Below are positions 28,688 to 39,100 of a DNA stretch of 64,000 nt, one piece after another. The translations under genes were made by a program, and so were the position numbers. The number at the start of each line of letters is the position of its first letter. Within the stretch, counting starts at the first letter, position 1. Source of the DNA: Desulfoluna butyratoxydans (lineage in GTDB: Bacteria; Desulfobacterota; Desulfobacteria; Desulfobacterales; Desulfolunaceae); NCBI RefSeq assembly GCF_900699765.1, contig NZ_CAADHO010000001.1, positions 744,001 through 808,000 of the forward strand, read 5' to 3'. The notes beneath the pieces were generated by a model. The model made no database searches, was not told where the DNA came from, and worked only from the letters and a program-made list of their open reading frames with translations.

Positions 28688-30031
28688 GTGTCTGAACAAA
28701 AGAAGATCAATACGGATCCCGTCGACAGGGATAACTTTGATTCGAGAGTTGGATTCATCCTTGCCTGCATCGGCTCTGCAGTGGGGATGGCAAATATTTG
28801 GCTGTTTCCTTATCGGCTCGGGCAATTCGGCGGAGCCGCCTTTCTCATCCCTTACATTCTATTCATTGTCATCATCGGCCTCTTCGGCGTCATCGGAGAG
28901 ATGTCCTTCGGCAGGGCCATGGGCACCGGCCCCTTAGGCGCCTTCAAAAAGGCGTGCGAACGTCGCGGGTTCAAGTACGGCGAAGTCTTCGGCATCATCC
29001 CGGTCTTAGGCTCGCTGGGCATTGCCATCGGTTACGCGGTGGTGGTGGGCTGGATCCTCCGGTTCACCGTGGGCTCCTTCACCGGAGCCGTCACCAGTGC
29101 CCCGGACTGCGGCGCCTATTTCGGGCAGATCGCAGGGCCCATGGGCAGCGTCAGCTGGCACCTCCTCGGCCTTGCCATCACCTTTGCCGTCATGATCCTG
29201 GGTATCTCCAACGGCATCGAAAAGGTCAACAAGGTCATGATGCCCGGCTTTTTTATTCTCTTTATCCTGCTGGCCATCCGGGTCTTCACCCTCCCGGGTT
29301 CCGGGGAAGGCTACCGGTATCTCTTTGTGGCCAAGTGGGACCTTTTAAAAGACCCCAAAACATGGGTCTACGCCCTGGGACAGGCCTTCTTCTCCCTCTC
29401 CCTGGCCGGATCCGGCACCGTGGTCTACGGCAGTTACCTCAAAAAGAGCGAAGACGTGGTGGGCTGCGCCAAGAACGTGGCCATCTTCGACACCCTGGCC
29501 GCCCTGCTGGCCGCCGTGGTCATCATCCCGGCCGTCTTTGCCTTCAAGCTTGATGTCACGGCCGGTCCTCCCCTGATGTTCATCACCATGCCCAACGTGT
29601 TCAAGATGATGCCATGCGGCACGCTTTTCTCCATCGTTTTCTTTGTGGCGGTCCTCTTTGCCGGCGTCAGTTCCCTGATGAACCTGTTTGAAACGCCGGT
29701 GGAGGCCCTTCAGCAGCGACTCAAGATCTCACGGGTCGCGGCCATCGCCATCATCGCCCTCATCAGCGGCACCGTGGGGCTGATCCTGGAAAACGGGGCC
29801 ACCTTGAGCACCTGGATGGACATCGTCTCCATCTACCTCATCCCCCTGGGAGCCCTTCTGGCGGGCATCATGTTCTTCTGGGTCTGCGGCCCGGGCTTTG
29901 CCAGGGAGCAGGCCCAGACCGGGCGAGACAAAACCATCGGCGCCTGGTTCGAGCCCATGACGAAATACGGCTTCTGCGGAGCCACCATCATCGTCTACAT
30001 CCTGGGCATCGTTTACGGAGGCATCGGGTAA
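28688..30031 (+). CDS. Sodium-dependent amino-acid symporter (NSS family)
   Basis: The 447-residue protein is a neurotransmitter:sodium symporter homologue. About 11-12 membrane segments are present. The first carries the unwound ion and substrate motif GSAVGMANIWLFPYRLGQFGG (shown partly: SAVGMANIWLFPY), with the family's conserved GNxxRFPY-like pattern altered to ANIWLFPY. The GTG at 28688 has AAGGAG at seven bases. Bacterial relatives import tryptophan or other hydrophobic amino acids with sodium (the MhsT/TnaT type). Its place directly after tnaA strongly suggests tryptophan uptake for catabolism; substrate choice is inferred from context. A strong terminator follows. Confidence 0.88.
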   Translation: MSEQKKINTDPVDRDNFDSRVGFILACIGSAVGMANIWLFPYRLGQFGGAAFLIPYILFIVIIGLFGVIGEMSFGRAMGTGPLGAFKKACERRGFKYGEVFGIIPVLGSLGIAIGYAVVVGWILRFTVGSFTGAVTSAPDCGAYFGQIAGPMGSVSWHLLGLAITFAVMILGISNGIEKVNKVMMPGFFILFILLAIRVFTLPGSGEGYRYLFVAKWDLLKDPKTWVYALGQAFFSLSLAGSGTVVYGSYLKKSEDVVGCAKNVAIFDTLAALLAAVVIIPAVFAFKLDVTAGPPLMFITMPNVFKMMPCGTLFSIVFFVAVLFAGVSSLMNLFETPVEALQQRLKISRVAAIAIIALISGTVGLILENGATLSTWMDIVSIYLIPLGALLAGIMFFWVCGPGFAREQAQTGRDKTIGAWFEPMTKYGFCGATIIVYILGIVYGGIG

Positions 30032-30058
30032 CCCCCATGGCCACCGCCCACTGAACCC

Positions 30059-30096
30059 ATCCCGTAACCCCTGTGTGGGTTGCGGGATTTTTTTTT
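30059..30096 (+). terminator. Rho-independent terminator after the symporter gene
   Basis: ATCCCG-T-AACCC pairs with GGGTT-G-CGGGAT around a short loop, with an immediate run of nine T residues. Confidence 0.92.
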
Positions 30097-30450
30097 ACAC
30101 CGGGATGACAAAGCCCCTTTATTTTCCGTGGTCTTCCAGGCTTTTCAGCCCAGTTACGCATTGCATCCTTACCGGCGGTGGTATAAGAACAAAAAGGTAT
30201 TATTCACGCAACAACGTGCAATCCGACACCAGCTGAGGGGCGAGGGGGCCCTTTCGGGAAACGGGCCGTACCGGCCCGATGCCCGAGGTACAGGAAAACA
30301 CGAAGACATGCCAGGCACCGGCGTTTCGTAAGCGTTAAAGCCATGCTGCCGTCATGCTGATAGCGGATCCGAGAACATGCTCCGGGGCCATTCCCCCCTT
30401 TCCACTGTGGCCGGTAAACGCACCCAACATACCTTGAAAGACAAAAGACC
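30097..30450. other. Intergenic region before the YheO-type regulator
   Basis: About 350 bases without a gene. It contains a short perfect hairpin, CGGGCCG-TAC-CGGCCCG (30262-30278), of unknown role. No clear promoter was located. Confidence 0.4.
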
Positions 30451-31119
30451 ATGAACGACGCCTTAAAACGCCAGTACAGCCTGATCGTGGAATTTCTGGG
30501 AAAAGCCCTGGGCCCCGATTTCGAAGTGGTCCTCCACGACACGGAGGATCACATCAACTCCATCGTGGCCATCGCCAACGGGCATATCAGCCAGCGAACC
30601 GTGGGGGCCCCCCTGACCGACTTCGGCCTGGAGGTCATCTCCAACGAAAGTTTCAGCGACAAAAAATACAAGATCAATTACAACGGGGTCTCAAAGGATC
30701 ATCGCATCCTGAGGTCCTCCACCATGTTCATCCGCGACGACAACAAAAACATCGTGGGCCTTCTCTGCATCAACTTCGATGACCGCCGCTACAAAAACAT
30801 CAGCGAACAGATCCTGAAGCTCTGCCACCCGGACATGCTCATCGAGAGCAACAACGCCTACGAATCGGTGGATTCCCTTGTCAACAATGCAGGGGAACGG
30901 TTCTATGACTCGGCCATTGAAGAGACGGATGCCGTCATCCAGGGCTACCTGAACAAACACAACACCTCCATCGACCGACTGGTCCAGGACGACCGCATCG
31001 ACATCGTGGACATCCTGAACCAGAAAGGGATCTTCAAACTCAAGGGCGCGGTGCGCACCGTGGCCAAACAGCTCGGGTGCTCGGAACCCACCATCTACAG
31101 GTACCTAAGCAAGCTGTAA
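30451..31119 (+). CDS. YheO-type transcriptional regulator (PAS-like plus HTH)
   Basis: The 222-residue protein has the YheO/DauR layout: an N-terminal PAS-like sensing domain (about residues 5-115, including PDFEVVLHD, and IVGLLCINFD) and a C-terminal helix-turn-helix (about 165-220, with LKGAVRTVAKQLGCSEPTIYRYL). Members control amino-acid catabolism and are often found with RidA-type enzymes. As the last gene of the ridA-tnaA-symporter group it is the obvious candidate regulator of that group; this is inference from context. The ribosome site is weak (GAAAGACAAAAGACC). It has its own long upstream region. Confidence 0.88.
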   Translation: MNDALKRQYSLIVEFLGKALGPDFEVVLHDTEDHINSIVAIANGHISQRTVGAPLTDFGLEVISNESFSDKKYKINYNGVSKDHRILRSSTMFIRDDNKNIVGLLCINFDDRRYKNISEQILKLCHPDMLIESNNAYESVDSLVNNAGERFYDSAIEETDAVIQGYLNKHNTSIDRLVQDDRIDIVDILNQKGIFKLKGAVRTVAKQLGCSEPTIYRYLSKL

Positions 31120-31141
31120 CCGTGCGCCCGGCCCCTGTTCA

Positions 31142-32014
31142 TCAGGATGTCAACCGGCGCACCAGCGCCTCTTCGGCCTCCGGGGTGAGGGTCCCCTTGC
31201 GGCTGGCCATGTCCACGGTGTGGAGGCACAACGCCTTGTAAAGGGCGGCAAGGCCCGGCTTCATCTCCGCGATCTTGTCCAGGTGGGTGCCGATGGTGTC
31301 CACGTCGCCCCTGGCAACGGGCCCGGTGAGGGCCGCCACCGGACCGACCTTCCGGATGTTGGCCATGGTCCCTTCGATCAAGGGCCCAAGCACGCTCCAG
31401 GCATCCTCTTCCGAAACCCCGGCATCACCGATGAACTGCCAGGCCATGTCCTGGACGGTGACAAAGCAGTTGGAGGCCACCACGGCTGCGGCGTGGTACA
31501 TGGTCTTGGCCCGGGTCTCGATGGTAAGGCCCCTGGCCCCCAAATCCGACGCCAGGCCCAGGGCGAGCTCCACGGACGGGGCGTCCCCTTCAACGGACAT
31601 GATGATGCCCTCAAAGGGGTTGGTCTCCCGGTCGGCCCCGGCAAAGCTCTGCAAGGGATGCATGGACCCGATACGGGCCCCGGCAAGCCTGGCCTTCTCC
31701 ATGATGGTGGACGGCAGTGAGCCGCTGCAGTGAAGGACCGTGGCGCCCTGTTTGAACCCGCCGGCCGCGGCAATGGCCTCGGCCACCTCGGCGATGGTGT
31801 CGTCCGGCGTGGTGATAAAGACCAGATCGGCGTCCCGGGTCACGGCCACCGGGTCCGTCGAATACGGGGTCCCGGAAACCAGGCCCGCCGCCTTCTCCGC
31901 CGATTCGGCGCTGCGGCTCGCCACCCCGCACAGGGGGTATCCCACACGGTCCAGATGGATCACCAGGCTGGTTCCCACTCGTCCACATCCCACCACTGCA
32001 CATCTTGCTTTCAC
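31142..32014 (-). CDS. Rossmann-fold/DUF2520 oxidoreductase-like protein
   Basis: The 290-residue protein begins with a dinucleotide-binding motif (VVGCGRVGTSL) followed by a Rossmann half (DADLVFITTPDDTI) and the conserved SMHPLQSFAG segment. The C-terminal half is the helical DUF2520 domain with the MYHAAAVVASNCFVT motif. This family resembles 6-phosphogluconate and ketopantoate dehydrogenases, and may act on pantothenate-related or similar substrates; the reaction is not established. It starts with GTG at 32014 after AAGGGGGAG. The preceding plus-strand gene converges on it at 31119, with a 22-base gap. Confidence 0.85.
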   Translation of the reverse strand: MKARCAVVGCGRVGTSLVIHLDRVGYPLCGVASRSAESAEKAAGLVSGTPYSTDPVAVTRDADLVFITTPDDTIAEVAEAIAAAGGFKQGATVLHCSGSLPSTIMEKARLAGARIGSMHPLQSFAGADRETNPFEGIIMSVEGDAPSVELALGLASDLGARGLTIETRAKTMYHAAAVVASNCFVTVQDMAWQFIGDAGVSEEDAWSVLGPLIEGTMANIRKVGPVAALTGPVARGDVDTIGTHLDKIAEMKPGLAALYKALCLHTVDMASRKGTLTPEAEEALVRRLTS

Positions 32015-32515
32015 GTCTACTCCCCCTTACTTTCCAGCTTTTCGTTGGAGCGCACCGGCCCCTGCAGGCCCAACGCCCTTTCCTGCATCGCGGATGCAAG
32101 GCCCAACCCTGTTCAACCACAGAACTTCCGGCTGGGCCAACAATGTTCATGCATACTGCAGCTCCGGGAAAAACTCAATTCATTTCCCGGTAACGCCATC
32201 TATTGAAAAACATTAAGTATTGACCGGCAATTACCTGTTGCGATACAAGTAGGGGTTGATTTGCACCCCTCCATGCACACGGGACGGCGCAACCGCTTGA
32301 AAAATCACTGGGAATCATCCGGACACCGCCCGCAGCCCCATGGCTGTCCCGGGCGCCTTACCTGCCAGTATCCGAGACTCCCACGGTCTTTTTAAGGGCG
32401 GCACTTTCGTGCATGCGGCAGGGGGCACCGACCCCATCCCGGAGCGCCGCACACGGGGCCGGCTTTTTCTTTTGAACTTCAAAACGCAGGTACGAAGGCG
32501 GTTTAAGCACAGCAC
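32015..32515. other. Intergenic region between divergent DUF2520 and hisS genes
   Basis: About 500 bases without a supported gene. A small hairpin, TGCATC-GCG-GATGCA, lies near 32083-32097. The region carries the divergent promoters, which I cannot place reliably. Confidence 0.4.
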
Positions 32516-33769
32516 ATGATACAGCTTATCAAAGGATTCAAAGATGTTCTGCCCGGTGAAATCGAAGTGTGGCAGACCATCGAACGCGCAGCCAAAGAGA
32601 CATTTGAAAACTTCGGGTTCCAGGAACTCCGCCTTCCCATCGTGGAAAAATCGGAGCTCTTTTCCCGAAGCATCGGCGACACCACCGATATTGTGGAAAA
32701 GGAGATGTACACCTTTGAGGACGGCAAACGGGGGCACGTGACCCTGCGTCCCGAAGCCACCGCATCGGTGGTCCGGTCCTACATCCAGCACAAGATGTAC
32801 GCCAAGGACCCCATCCGGAAATTCTACACCATCGGCCCGATGTTCCGCAGGGAACGCCCCCAGAAAGGGCGATACCGCCAGTTTTACCAGATCGACGCCG
32901 AGGTGTTCGGGATCGACTCCCCGTACCTCGACGCCCAGCTCATCTTCATGCTGGCCACCCTGCTGGAAAAACTCAAGGCCAGGGACGTCAAGGCCCACAT
33001 CAACTCCCTGGGCTGCCCCTGCTGCCGTCCCAACTTCCAGAAGGCCCTCAAGGATCTCCTCGACGCCAAGAAAGAGAGCCTCTGCGAGAACTGCCTCAGG
33101 CGAAGCGAGAAGAACCCCTTAAGGGTCCTGGACTGCAAGGTCCCCTCCTGCCGCGAGGCCGTGGAAGGAGCGCCCTCCATCCTCGACCACCTCTGCGACG
33201 ACTGCCGCGAGCACTTTGAAACCGTCAAGGCCGTGCTCACGGAAAACGGGGTGGATTTTGAGGTGGACACCCGCCTGGTGCGCGGTCTCGATTACTACAC
33301 CCGCACCGCCTTTGAGGTGCTCACCACCTCCCTGGGCGCCCAGAACGCCGTGGCCGGCGGCGGGCGATACGACGGGCTGGTCAAGGCCCTGGGCGGGCCG
33401 GAAATACCCGCCATCGGGTTTGCCATCGGCTTTGACCGACTGGCGGAGATCGTGGCCATGCAGCAGACCATCGAAGCGGACGGCCCCACCCTTTACATCG
33501 CCCCCTTAGGCGATGCGGCCACGAATAAAGCGGCCACCTGGGCCATGCAGCTGGCCGCCAACGGCGTCTTCTGCGAAACCGACTTTGCCGGGCGCAGCCT
33601 CAAAAGCCACATGAAGCGGGCCGATAAACTCAACGCAGCCCATGTCCTCATGGTGGGCGACGATGAGCTGGACAGGGGCGTGGCCGCCCTGAGGAACATG
33701 GCCACCAAAGAGCAGTGGGATCTTCCCCTGGATGGGCTGGTGGAGACACTGGTCGACCGATTCAACTAA
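32516..33769 (+). CDS. hisS: Histidine--tRNA ligase
   Basis: HisRS charges tRNA-His with histidine. The 417-residue class II synthetase shows GFKDVLPGE at the start, motif 2 in FYTIGPMFRRERPQKGRYRQF, the histidine-specific LVRGLDYYTRTAFE and AGGGRYDGL, the motif 3 region AIGFAIGFDRL and a C-terminal anticodon-binding domain. The middle part carries four cysteine pairs (CPCC, CENC, CxxxSC, CDDC, about residues 160-230), a probable metal-binding insertion seen in many bacterial HisRS. It is followed after 32 bases by aspS, an order common in bacteria. Confidence 0.96.
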   Translation: MIQLIKGFKDVLPGEIEVWQTIERAAKETFENFGFQELRLPIVEKSELFSRSIGDTTDIVEKEMYTFEDGKRGHVTLRPEATASVVRSYIQHKMYAKDPIRKFYTIGPMFRRERPQKGRYRQFYQIDAEVFGIDSPYLDAQLIFMLATLLEKLKARDVKAHINSLGCPCCRPNFQKALKDLLDAKKESLCENCLRRSEKNPLRVLDCKVPSCREAVEGAPSILDHLCDDCREHFETVKAVLTENGVDFEVDTRLVRGLDYYTRTAFEVLTTSLGAQNAVAGGGRYDGLVKALGGPEIPAIGFAIGFDRLAEIVAMQQTIEADGPTLYIAPLGDAATNKAATWAMQLAANGVFCETDFAGRSLKSHMKRADKLNAAHVLMVGDDELDRGVAALRNMATKEQWDLPLDGLVETLVDRFN

Positions 33770-33801
33770 ACGATATCAGAAAGCACAAAGGAGTCAGGGC
33801 A

Positions 33802-35589
33802 TTGACAGATCTACTTGGTGATATGAGACGAACCCACAACTGCTGCGACTTAACCACCGCCCACGTGGGAGAAGAAGTGGTCCTTATGGGCTGGGTACAG
33901 ACCCGGCGGGACCACGGCGGCGTCATTTTCGTGGACTTGAGAGACCGAAGCGGCATTGCCCAGGTGGTCTTCAGCCCCGAGGTGAACACCGAGGTCCATG
34001 AAAAAGCCCACGCCGTCAGGAGCGAATTCGTCCTCGGCGTCCGGGGCACCGTGGCCGCGCGCCCCGCAGACATGGTCAACGACAAAATGGTCACCGGCGC
34101 CATCGAGGTGAACGTGGACGAGCTGCGCATCCTGAACCGCGCCGTGACCCCGCCCTTCGCCGTCGAAGACGACATCGAGGTGGGTGAGAACATCCGCCTT
34201 AAGAACCGCCACATCGACCTGCGGCGTCCCAAGTACCAGAAAAACATCATCGCCCGGCACCAGACCACCCAGGCGGTTCGAAACTACCTCAGCGGCAAGG
34301 GATTCCTCGACATCGAGACCCCCTTCCTCACCAAAAGCACCCCGGAAGGCGCCCGGGACTACCTGGTGCCCAGCCGCGTGAACCAGGGCCTCTTCTACGC
34401 CCTGCCCCAGTCGCCCCAGCTCTTCAAGCAGCTCCTGATGATGAGCGGCTTCGACCGCTACTACCAGATCGTCAAGTGCTTCCGCGACGAGGACCTGCGC
34501 GCCGACCGTCAGCCCGAGTTCACTCAGATCGACATGGAGCTGAGCTTTGTAGGTGAAAAAGAGATCATGTCCATCGCCGAAGGCATGGTCTCAAGCGTCT
34601 TTAAAGAGGTGCTCGGTGTGGACCTTGAGCCCCCCTTTGAGCACCTCCTCTACTCAGACGCCATGGACCGCTACGGCCTGGACAAACCCGACCTGCGCTT
34701 CGACATGGAGCTTAAAGATGTCTCCTCCATCGTGGAGACCTCCGGCTTCAAGGTCTTTGCCGACGTGGTCAAAAAAGGCGGCATGGTCAAGGCCCTCAAC
34801 GCCAAGGGCTGCATCGACTTCTCCCGCAAGGAGATCGACGACCTCACCAAGTTCGTCTCCATCTACCGCGCCAAGGGCCTGGCCTGGATCAAGGTCAAGG
34901 AAAACGAGTGGCAGTCCCCCATCGCCAAGTTCTTCACCGACGACGAGAAGAAGGCCCTGGCCGAGCGCATCGACATGGAGCCCGGCGACCTCATCTTCTT
35001 TGTGGCGGACCAGCCCAAGGTGGTCAACGAATCCCTGGGCAACCTGCGAAACCACCTGGCCGAAAAACTGGGCCTCATCAACAAGGACGAGTTCCGCTTT
35101 GTGTGGGTCACCCACTTCCCCCTCTTCGAGTACGACGAGACGGAAAAACGCTACCAGTCCCTGCACCACCCCTTCACCGCACCCCTGGAGGAGGATTACG
35201 AGCACATTGAGACCGATCCTTTGAAGCTGCGTTCCAGGGCCTACGACCTGGTTCTCAACGGCTCCGAGATCGGCGGGGGCAGCATCCGTATCCACGACCG
35301 AGCCATCCAGGAGCGCATGTTCTCGGCCCTGGGCATGGACAAGGAAGAGTACGAGGAGAAGTTCGGTTTCCTCTTAAACGCCCTGGAATCCGGTGCGCCT
35401 CCCCACGGCGGCATCGCCTTCGGCCTGGACCGCCTGGTGATGATCCTGTGCGGCATGCCCTCCATCCGTGACGTCATCGCCTTCCCCAAAACCCAGAAGG
35501 CCTCCTGCATGCTCACCGATGCCCCTTCCGAGGCGGGCATGGCCCAGCTCAACGAACTGGCCCTTCGAATCAAAAAAATCGAATCGTAG
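33802..35589 (+). CDS. aspS: Aspartate--tRNA ligase
   Basis: AspRS charges tRNA-Asp. The 595-residue class IIb enzyme has the N-terminal OB fold (GWVQTRRDHGGVIFVDLRD), motif 2 in FRDEDLRADRQPEFTQ, the bacterial GAD insertion in the middle, and motif 3 in GGIAFGLDRLVMILCG. The TTG at 33802 was chosen because AAGGAG lies eight bases upstream and the resulting LLGDMRRTH beginning is common in this phylum; ATG 33823 would shorten it by seven residues. Whether it is discriminating or also charges tRNA-Asn is not decided by eye. Two terminator hairpins follow. Confidence 0.95.
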   Translation: MTDLLGDMRRTHNCCDLTTAHVGEEVVLMGWVQTRRDHGGVIFVDLRDRSGIAQVVFSPEVNTEVHEKAHAVRSEFVLGVRGTVAARPADMVNDKMVTGAIEVNVDELRILNRAVTPPFAVEDDIEVGENIRLKNRHIDLRRPKYQKNIIARHQTTQAVRNYLSGKGFLDIETPFLTKSTPEGARDYLVPSRVNQGLFYALPQSPQLFKQLLMMSGFDRYYQIVKCFRDEDLRADRQPEFTQIDMELSFVGEKEIMSIAEGMVSSVFKEVLGVDLEPPFEHLLYSDAMDRYGLDKPDLRFDMELKDVSSIVETSGFKVFADVVKKGGMVKALNAKGCIDFSRKEIDDLTKFVSIYRAKGLAWIKVKENEWQSPIAKFFTDDEKKALAERIDMEPGDLIFFVADQPKVVNESLGNLRNHLAEKLGLINKDEFRFVWVTHFPLFEYDETEKRYQSLHHPFTAPLEEDYEHIETDPLKLRSRAYDLVLNGSEIGGGSIRIHDRAIQERMFSALGMDKEEYEEKFGFLLNALESGAPPHGGIAFGLDRLVMILCGMPSIRDVIAFPKTQKASCMLTDAPSEAGMAQLNELALRIKKIES

Positions 35590-35607
35590 AGCAATTCAAG
35601 TCAGATA

Positions 35608-35671
35608 CCCCCGGCACCGGTTTCCCGCCGGTGCCGGGGGCAAAAAAAACAGGGTCCTCGCCCTGTTTTTT
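35608..35671 (+). terminator. Double terminator after aspS
   Basis: A 13-bp GC-rich stem (35608-35620 with 35628-35640) is followed by a second hairpin, AAAACAGGG against CCCTGTTTT (35646-35654 with 35661-35669), ending in a T run. Confidence 0.9.
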
Positions 35672-35673
35672 AA

Positions 35674-35702
35674 TTGACACCGCCCGAAGTTCGGGCTAAA
35701 TA
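35674..35702 (+). promoter_or_regulatory. Promoter of tRNA-Asn copy 1
   Basis: TTGACA (35674-35679), a 17-base spacer and TAAATA (35697-35702) lie 20 bases before the tRNA. The same boxes and spacing occur before the second copy at 44080-44108. Confidence 0.8.
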
Positions 35703-35721
35703 GTCTGAGTCTTTTGACTGA

Positions 35722-35797
35722 TCCCCAGTAGCTCAGTCGGCAGAGCAAGTGGCTGTTAACCACTGGGTCCGCGGTTCAAATCCGTGCTGGGGAGCCA
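35722..35797 (+). tRNA. tRNA-Asn (GTT anticodon), copy 1
   Basis: A 76-nt cloverleaf with acceptor TCCCCAG/CTGGGGA, anticodon GTT, T loop TTCAAAT, discriminator G and encoded CCA. It is identical to the copy at 44128-44203. Confidence 0.97.
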
Positions 35798-35805
35798 AAA
35801 AACAA

Positions 35806-35867
35806 CTGTCCGTTTCGGACAGCGCCGATATAAAAAACCTCGAAGGCCCTGCCTTCGGGGTTTTTTT
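35806..35867 (+). terminator. Hairpin and terminator after tRNA-Asn copy 1
   Basis: A perfect stem CTGTCCG-TTT-CGGACAG (35806-35822) is followed by an AACC...GGTT terminator with internal GAAGGC/GCCTTC and a T run at 35861-35867. The same pair of structures follows copy 2. Confidence 0.85.
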
Positions 35868-36194
35868 GTGCCTTTTCGCCGCCCAACACAGGTAACCTCC
35901 TGAAAAAACGTTCCAATACCCCGCACATGGCCATTCCTTGACGGAACACGATATGGTATAAAAGGAAAGCGTTTCCTTTCCCCCCCTTTGCAGAGGCTCA
36001 CCGGACACCACGGCATACCACAGCAAAGCCCCTTGAAAGGCCCGCCTCGGTTTCCGTGGGAACCCCCGTGGGCCGGGCAAAAACAAACACAACCCGACAA
36101 TTGAACGACGCGGGCGGTCTCCACATCAGGGCATCCCAACCTGGCCACCGGCCAGCCGCCTTCGGCGGACCGCGTCACCCCAAGGAGATAGGCC
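35868..36194. other. Leader of the first hybrid histidine kinase gene
   Basis: About 330 bases without a gene. A TATAAA box near 35955 with a poorly spaced TTGACG upstream is the only promoter hint. No terminator or operator stands out. Confidence 0.4.
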
Positions 36195-39100
36195 ATGGCC
36201 CGCTCCACACGGGAATTTTCCATTGAGCAACGCCCACACTCCGGCCAGTGGCTTTCCACGGCCCTGGGACTCGGCGGTGCGATCCCCCTCATGGGCACTC
36301 TGTTCATCGGCACCCGCTACCCGGACTGGCGCCTCGTCTCCCAGCCCCTCCACACCTCCCTGGAGGTGGCCGGGGCCACCCTCGGCCTGGTGCTGGCCGC
36401 CCTCCTCCTCCTGAGCCAGGAAAAAACCACCACCCGAAGGATGTGGATCGCCCTGGCCCTCATCGCCATGGCCGTCTTCGACATCTTCCACAGCTGCACC
36501 CCCGAGGGCCGGGCCTTCATCTGGTTTCGCAGCCTCTCCGTATTGACAGGCGGCCTCTTTTTCGCCCTGGTCTGGTTCCCCGACCGTCCCCTCTCCCGCA
36601 CAACAGTGCTGGTGGCAGCCAACGCAACCCTGCTCGCCTCGGTGGCCGCAGGCACGCTCATCACCACCTGGCCCCAGGGCCAGCCGCTTCCCCAGGCAGG
36701 CTCCCCAGGCCTCTCCCCCGCCGACATCACGGCCCTTGCCGGGGGCCTTCTTATCCTCATGGCCGCCCTCAACTTTGCGGTGAACTACAGCCGGACCAGG
36801 CAGCAGGAAGAACTCCTCTTTCTCCTCCTGGCCCTTCTGTTCGGCATCTCAGGCATGTTGTTCTCCGTTACCACCTCCTGGAAAGCAGGCTGGTGGTTCT
36901 GGCACCTCCTGCGGTTTTCCGGCTACCTCATCGCCTTTCTCCTGGCCCTTGTGGCGTATCGCAAAACAGAACAGGAGATGCTCCGCACCCATGCCGAGCT
37001 GGACACCCTCTTCCATGTGGGGGTGGACGGCAAACGCATGGTGGACAGCCAGTTCAACCAGGTCCAGGCCAACGACACCCTGGCGGCCCTGGCCGGAAGC
37101 GCCCCCCCGGGACCCGGCCCCGTGAAATGCTACGAGTCCTTCGGCGGTCCCCTGTGCCACACCGATGCCTGCCCCCTCACCCAGATGAAAACAGGGGCCA
37201 CCACCCACATCCACACCGAGGTGGAGAAAAAACACCCCGACGGCTCCCAGGCCTTTTACCTCCTCAACGCCATGCGCCTTGAAAAACCCGACGGGACCTT
37301 CGGGGGCATCATCGAAAGCTTCTGGGACATCACCGACCGCAAAAAAACGGCCCGGGCCCTGGAAGATCAAAATGAGCTGAAAACCGGCCAGGCGAAACTT
37401 TCCCACCTCATGCAGAGCGAGCTTGACCCCGAAGCCCTCTGCCGCCGGATCATCACCTTTCTCTGCAAGTACCTGGGCGCCGTCACCGGCCTGATCTATC
37501 TGGCCGACGAGGCCGGGACCCTGCGCCTGGTGGCCAGCTACGCCCACAAGCGGCGCAAGCACCTGGCATCCGCCTACCGCCCCGGCGAAGGGCTCGTGGG
37601 CCAGGCCGCCCTGGAAAAAGAGGAGATCATCCTCACCCAGGTCCCCGAAGGCTATATCACCATCGAGTCGGGCCTGGGCACGGCAGCCCCCACCACCCTG
37701 TGCATCAAACCCGTGATCCGCAACGATCAGGTCAAGGCGGTTCTGGAACTCGGCACCCTCACCACCTTTTCGGAGTCCCAGTCCCAGTTTCTGGACCTGG
37801 TGGCCGGCAGCATCGCCTTGGCCGTGGAAAACACCCAGGGCCGCACACGCCTTGCCCTCTCCCTGGAAGAGTCCGAAAAGCTGTCGGAAGAGCTCCGGGC
37901 CCAGCAGGAGGAGCTGCGCCAGTCCAACGAAGAGCTGGAAGGACAGGCATCGACCCTGCTGCGCTCCGAAGAGAGGCTCAAAGATCAGCAGGAAGAGCTC
38001 AAGGCCATCAACGAGGAGCTCGAAGAGAAGAACGAGCTCCTCCAGCGCCAGGCCCGGGAAATGCTCAGTGTAAAAAAAGAGACCGAAGAGAAGGCCGAAG
38101 CCCTGGCCCTGGCCAGTTCGTACAAATCGGAGTTTCTGGCCAACATGTCCCATGAGCTCCGCACACCCCTGAACAGCCTGCTGCTCCTGGCCCGGTCCCT
38201 TGCCGACAACAAGGAGGAGACCCTGACCCCCGGGCAGGTGGAATCCGCCGAGGTGATCCACGCCAGCGGCACAGACCTGCTCAACCTCATCAACGACATC
38301 CTCGACCTCTCCAAAATCGAGGCCGGGCGCATGGAGCTGGCCCCGGTCACCGTGGACCTCAAGGAGTTCACGTCCGATATGCAGGCAGGGTTCCGGCACC
38401 TGGCAAAAGACAAGGGCCTCGACCTGGTGACATCGGTCTCACCGGAGGCCCCTACGCACATCATGACGGACCGAAAGCGCCTGGACCAGATCATCAACAA
38501 CCTCATGGCCAATGCCATCAAGTTCACGGCTTCGGGCCGCGTCACCCTCACCGCCGCCCCCTGCCCGGAAGGCGCCCGGTTCCTTCAATCAAACCTCACG
38601 CCCGAAACCACCCTGGCCCTGTCCGTTGCCGACACGGGCATCGGCATCGAAGAGAGCCGCCAGCAAATCATCTTCGACGCCTTTCAACAGGCCGACGGAA
38701 AAACCACCCGGCGCTACGGAGGCACGGGGCTGGGCCTTTCCATCGCCCGGAAGCTCGCCACCCTTCTGGGAGGCGAAATAGAACTCACCAGCCAGCCGGG
38801 CAAGGGAGCCACCTTCACCCTTTACCTCCCCGTTGCCCCGCCGCCCGGGCAATCCATCCCGGATCCGGTCCCGGCCCCCGACACCGAAGCCCCTGCGCCC
38901 TTACCGGTCCAGGATGACCGCAAGGCCCTGGGCCCGGACGACAGGATCATCCTCGTCATTGAGGACGACCCTGTCTTTGCCCGTCACCTCTGCACCACGT
39001 GCAGGGACAAAGGGTTCAAGTGCCTGGCCGCCCCATCCGGGGAGGAGGGCCTGGCGCTGCTGAAAACGCACCGGCCCTGCGCCGTGCTCCTGGACATCAC

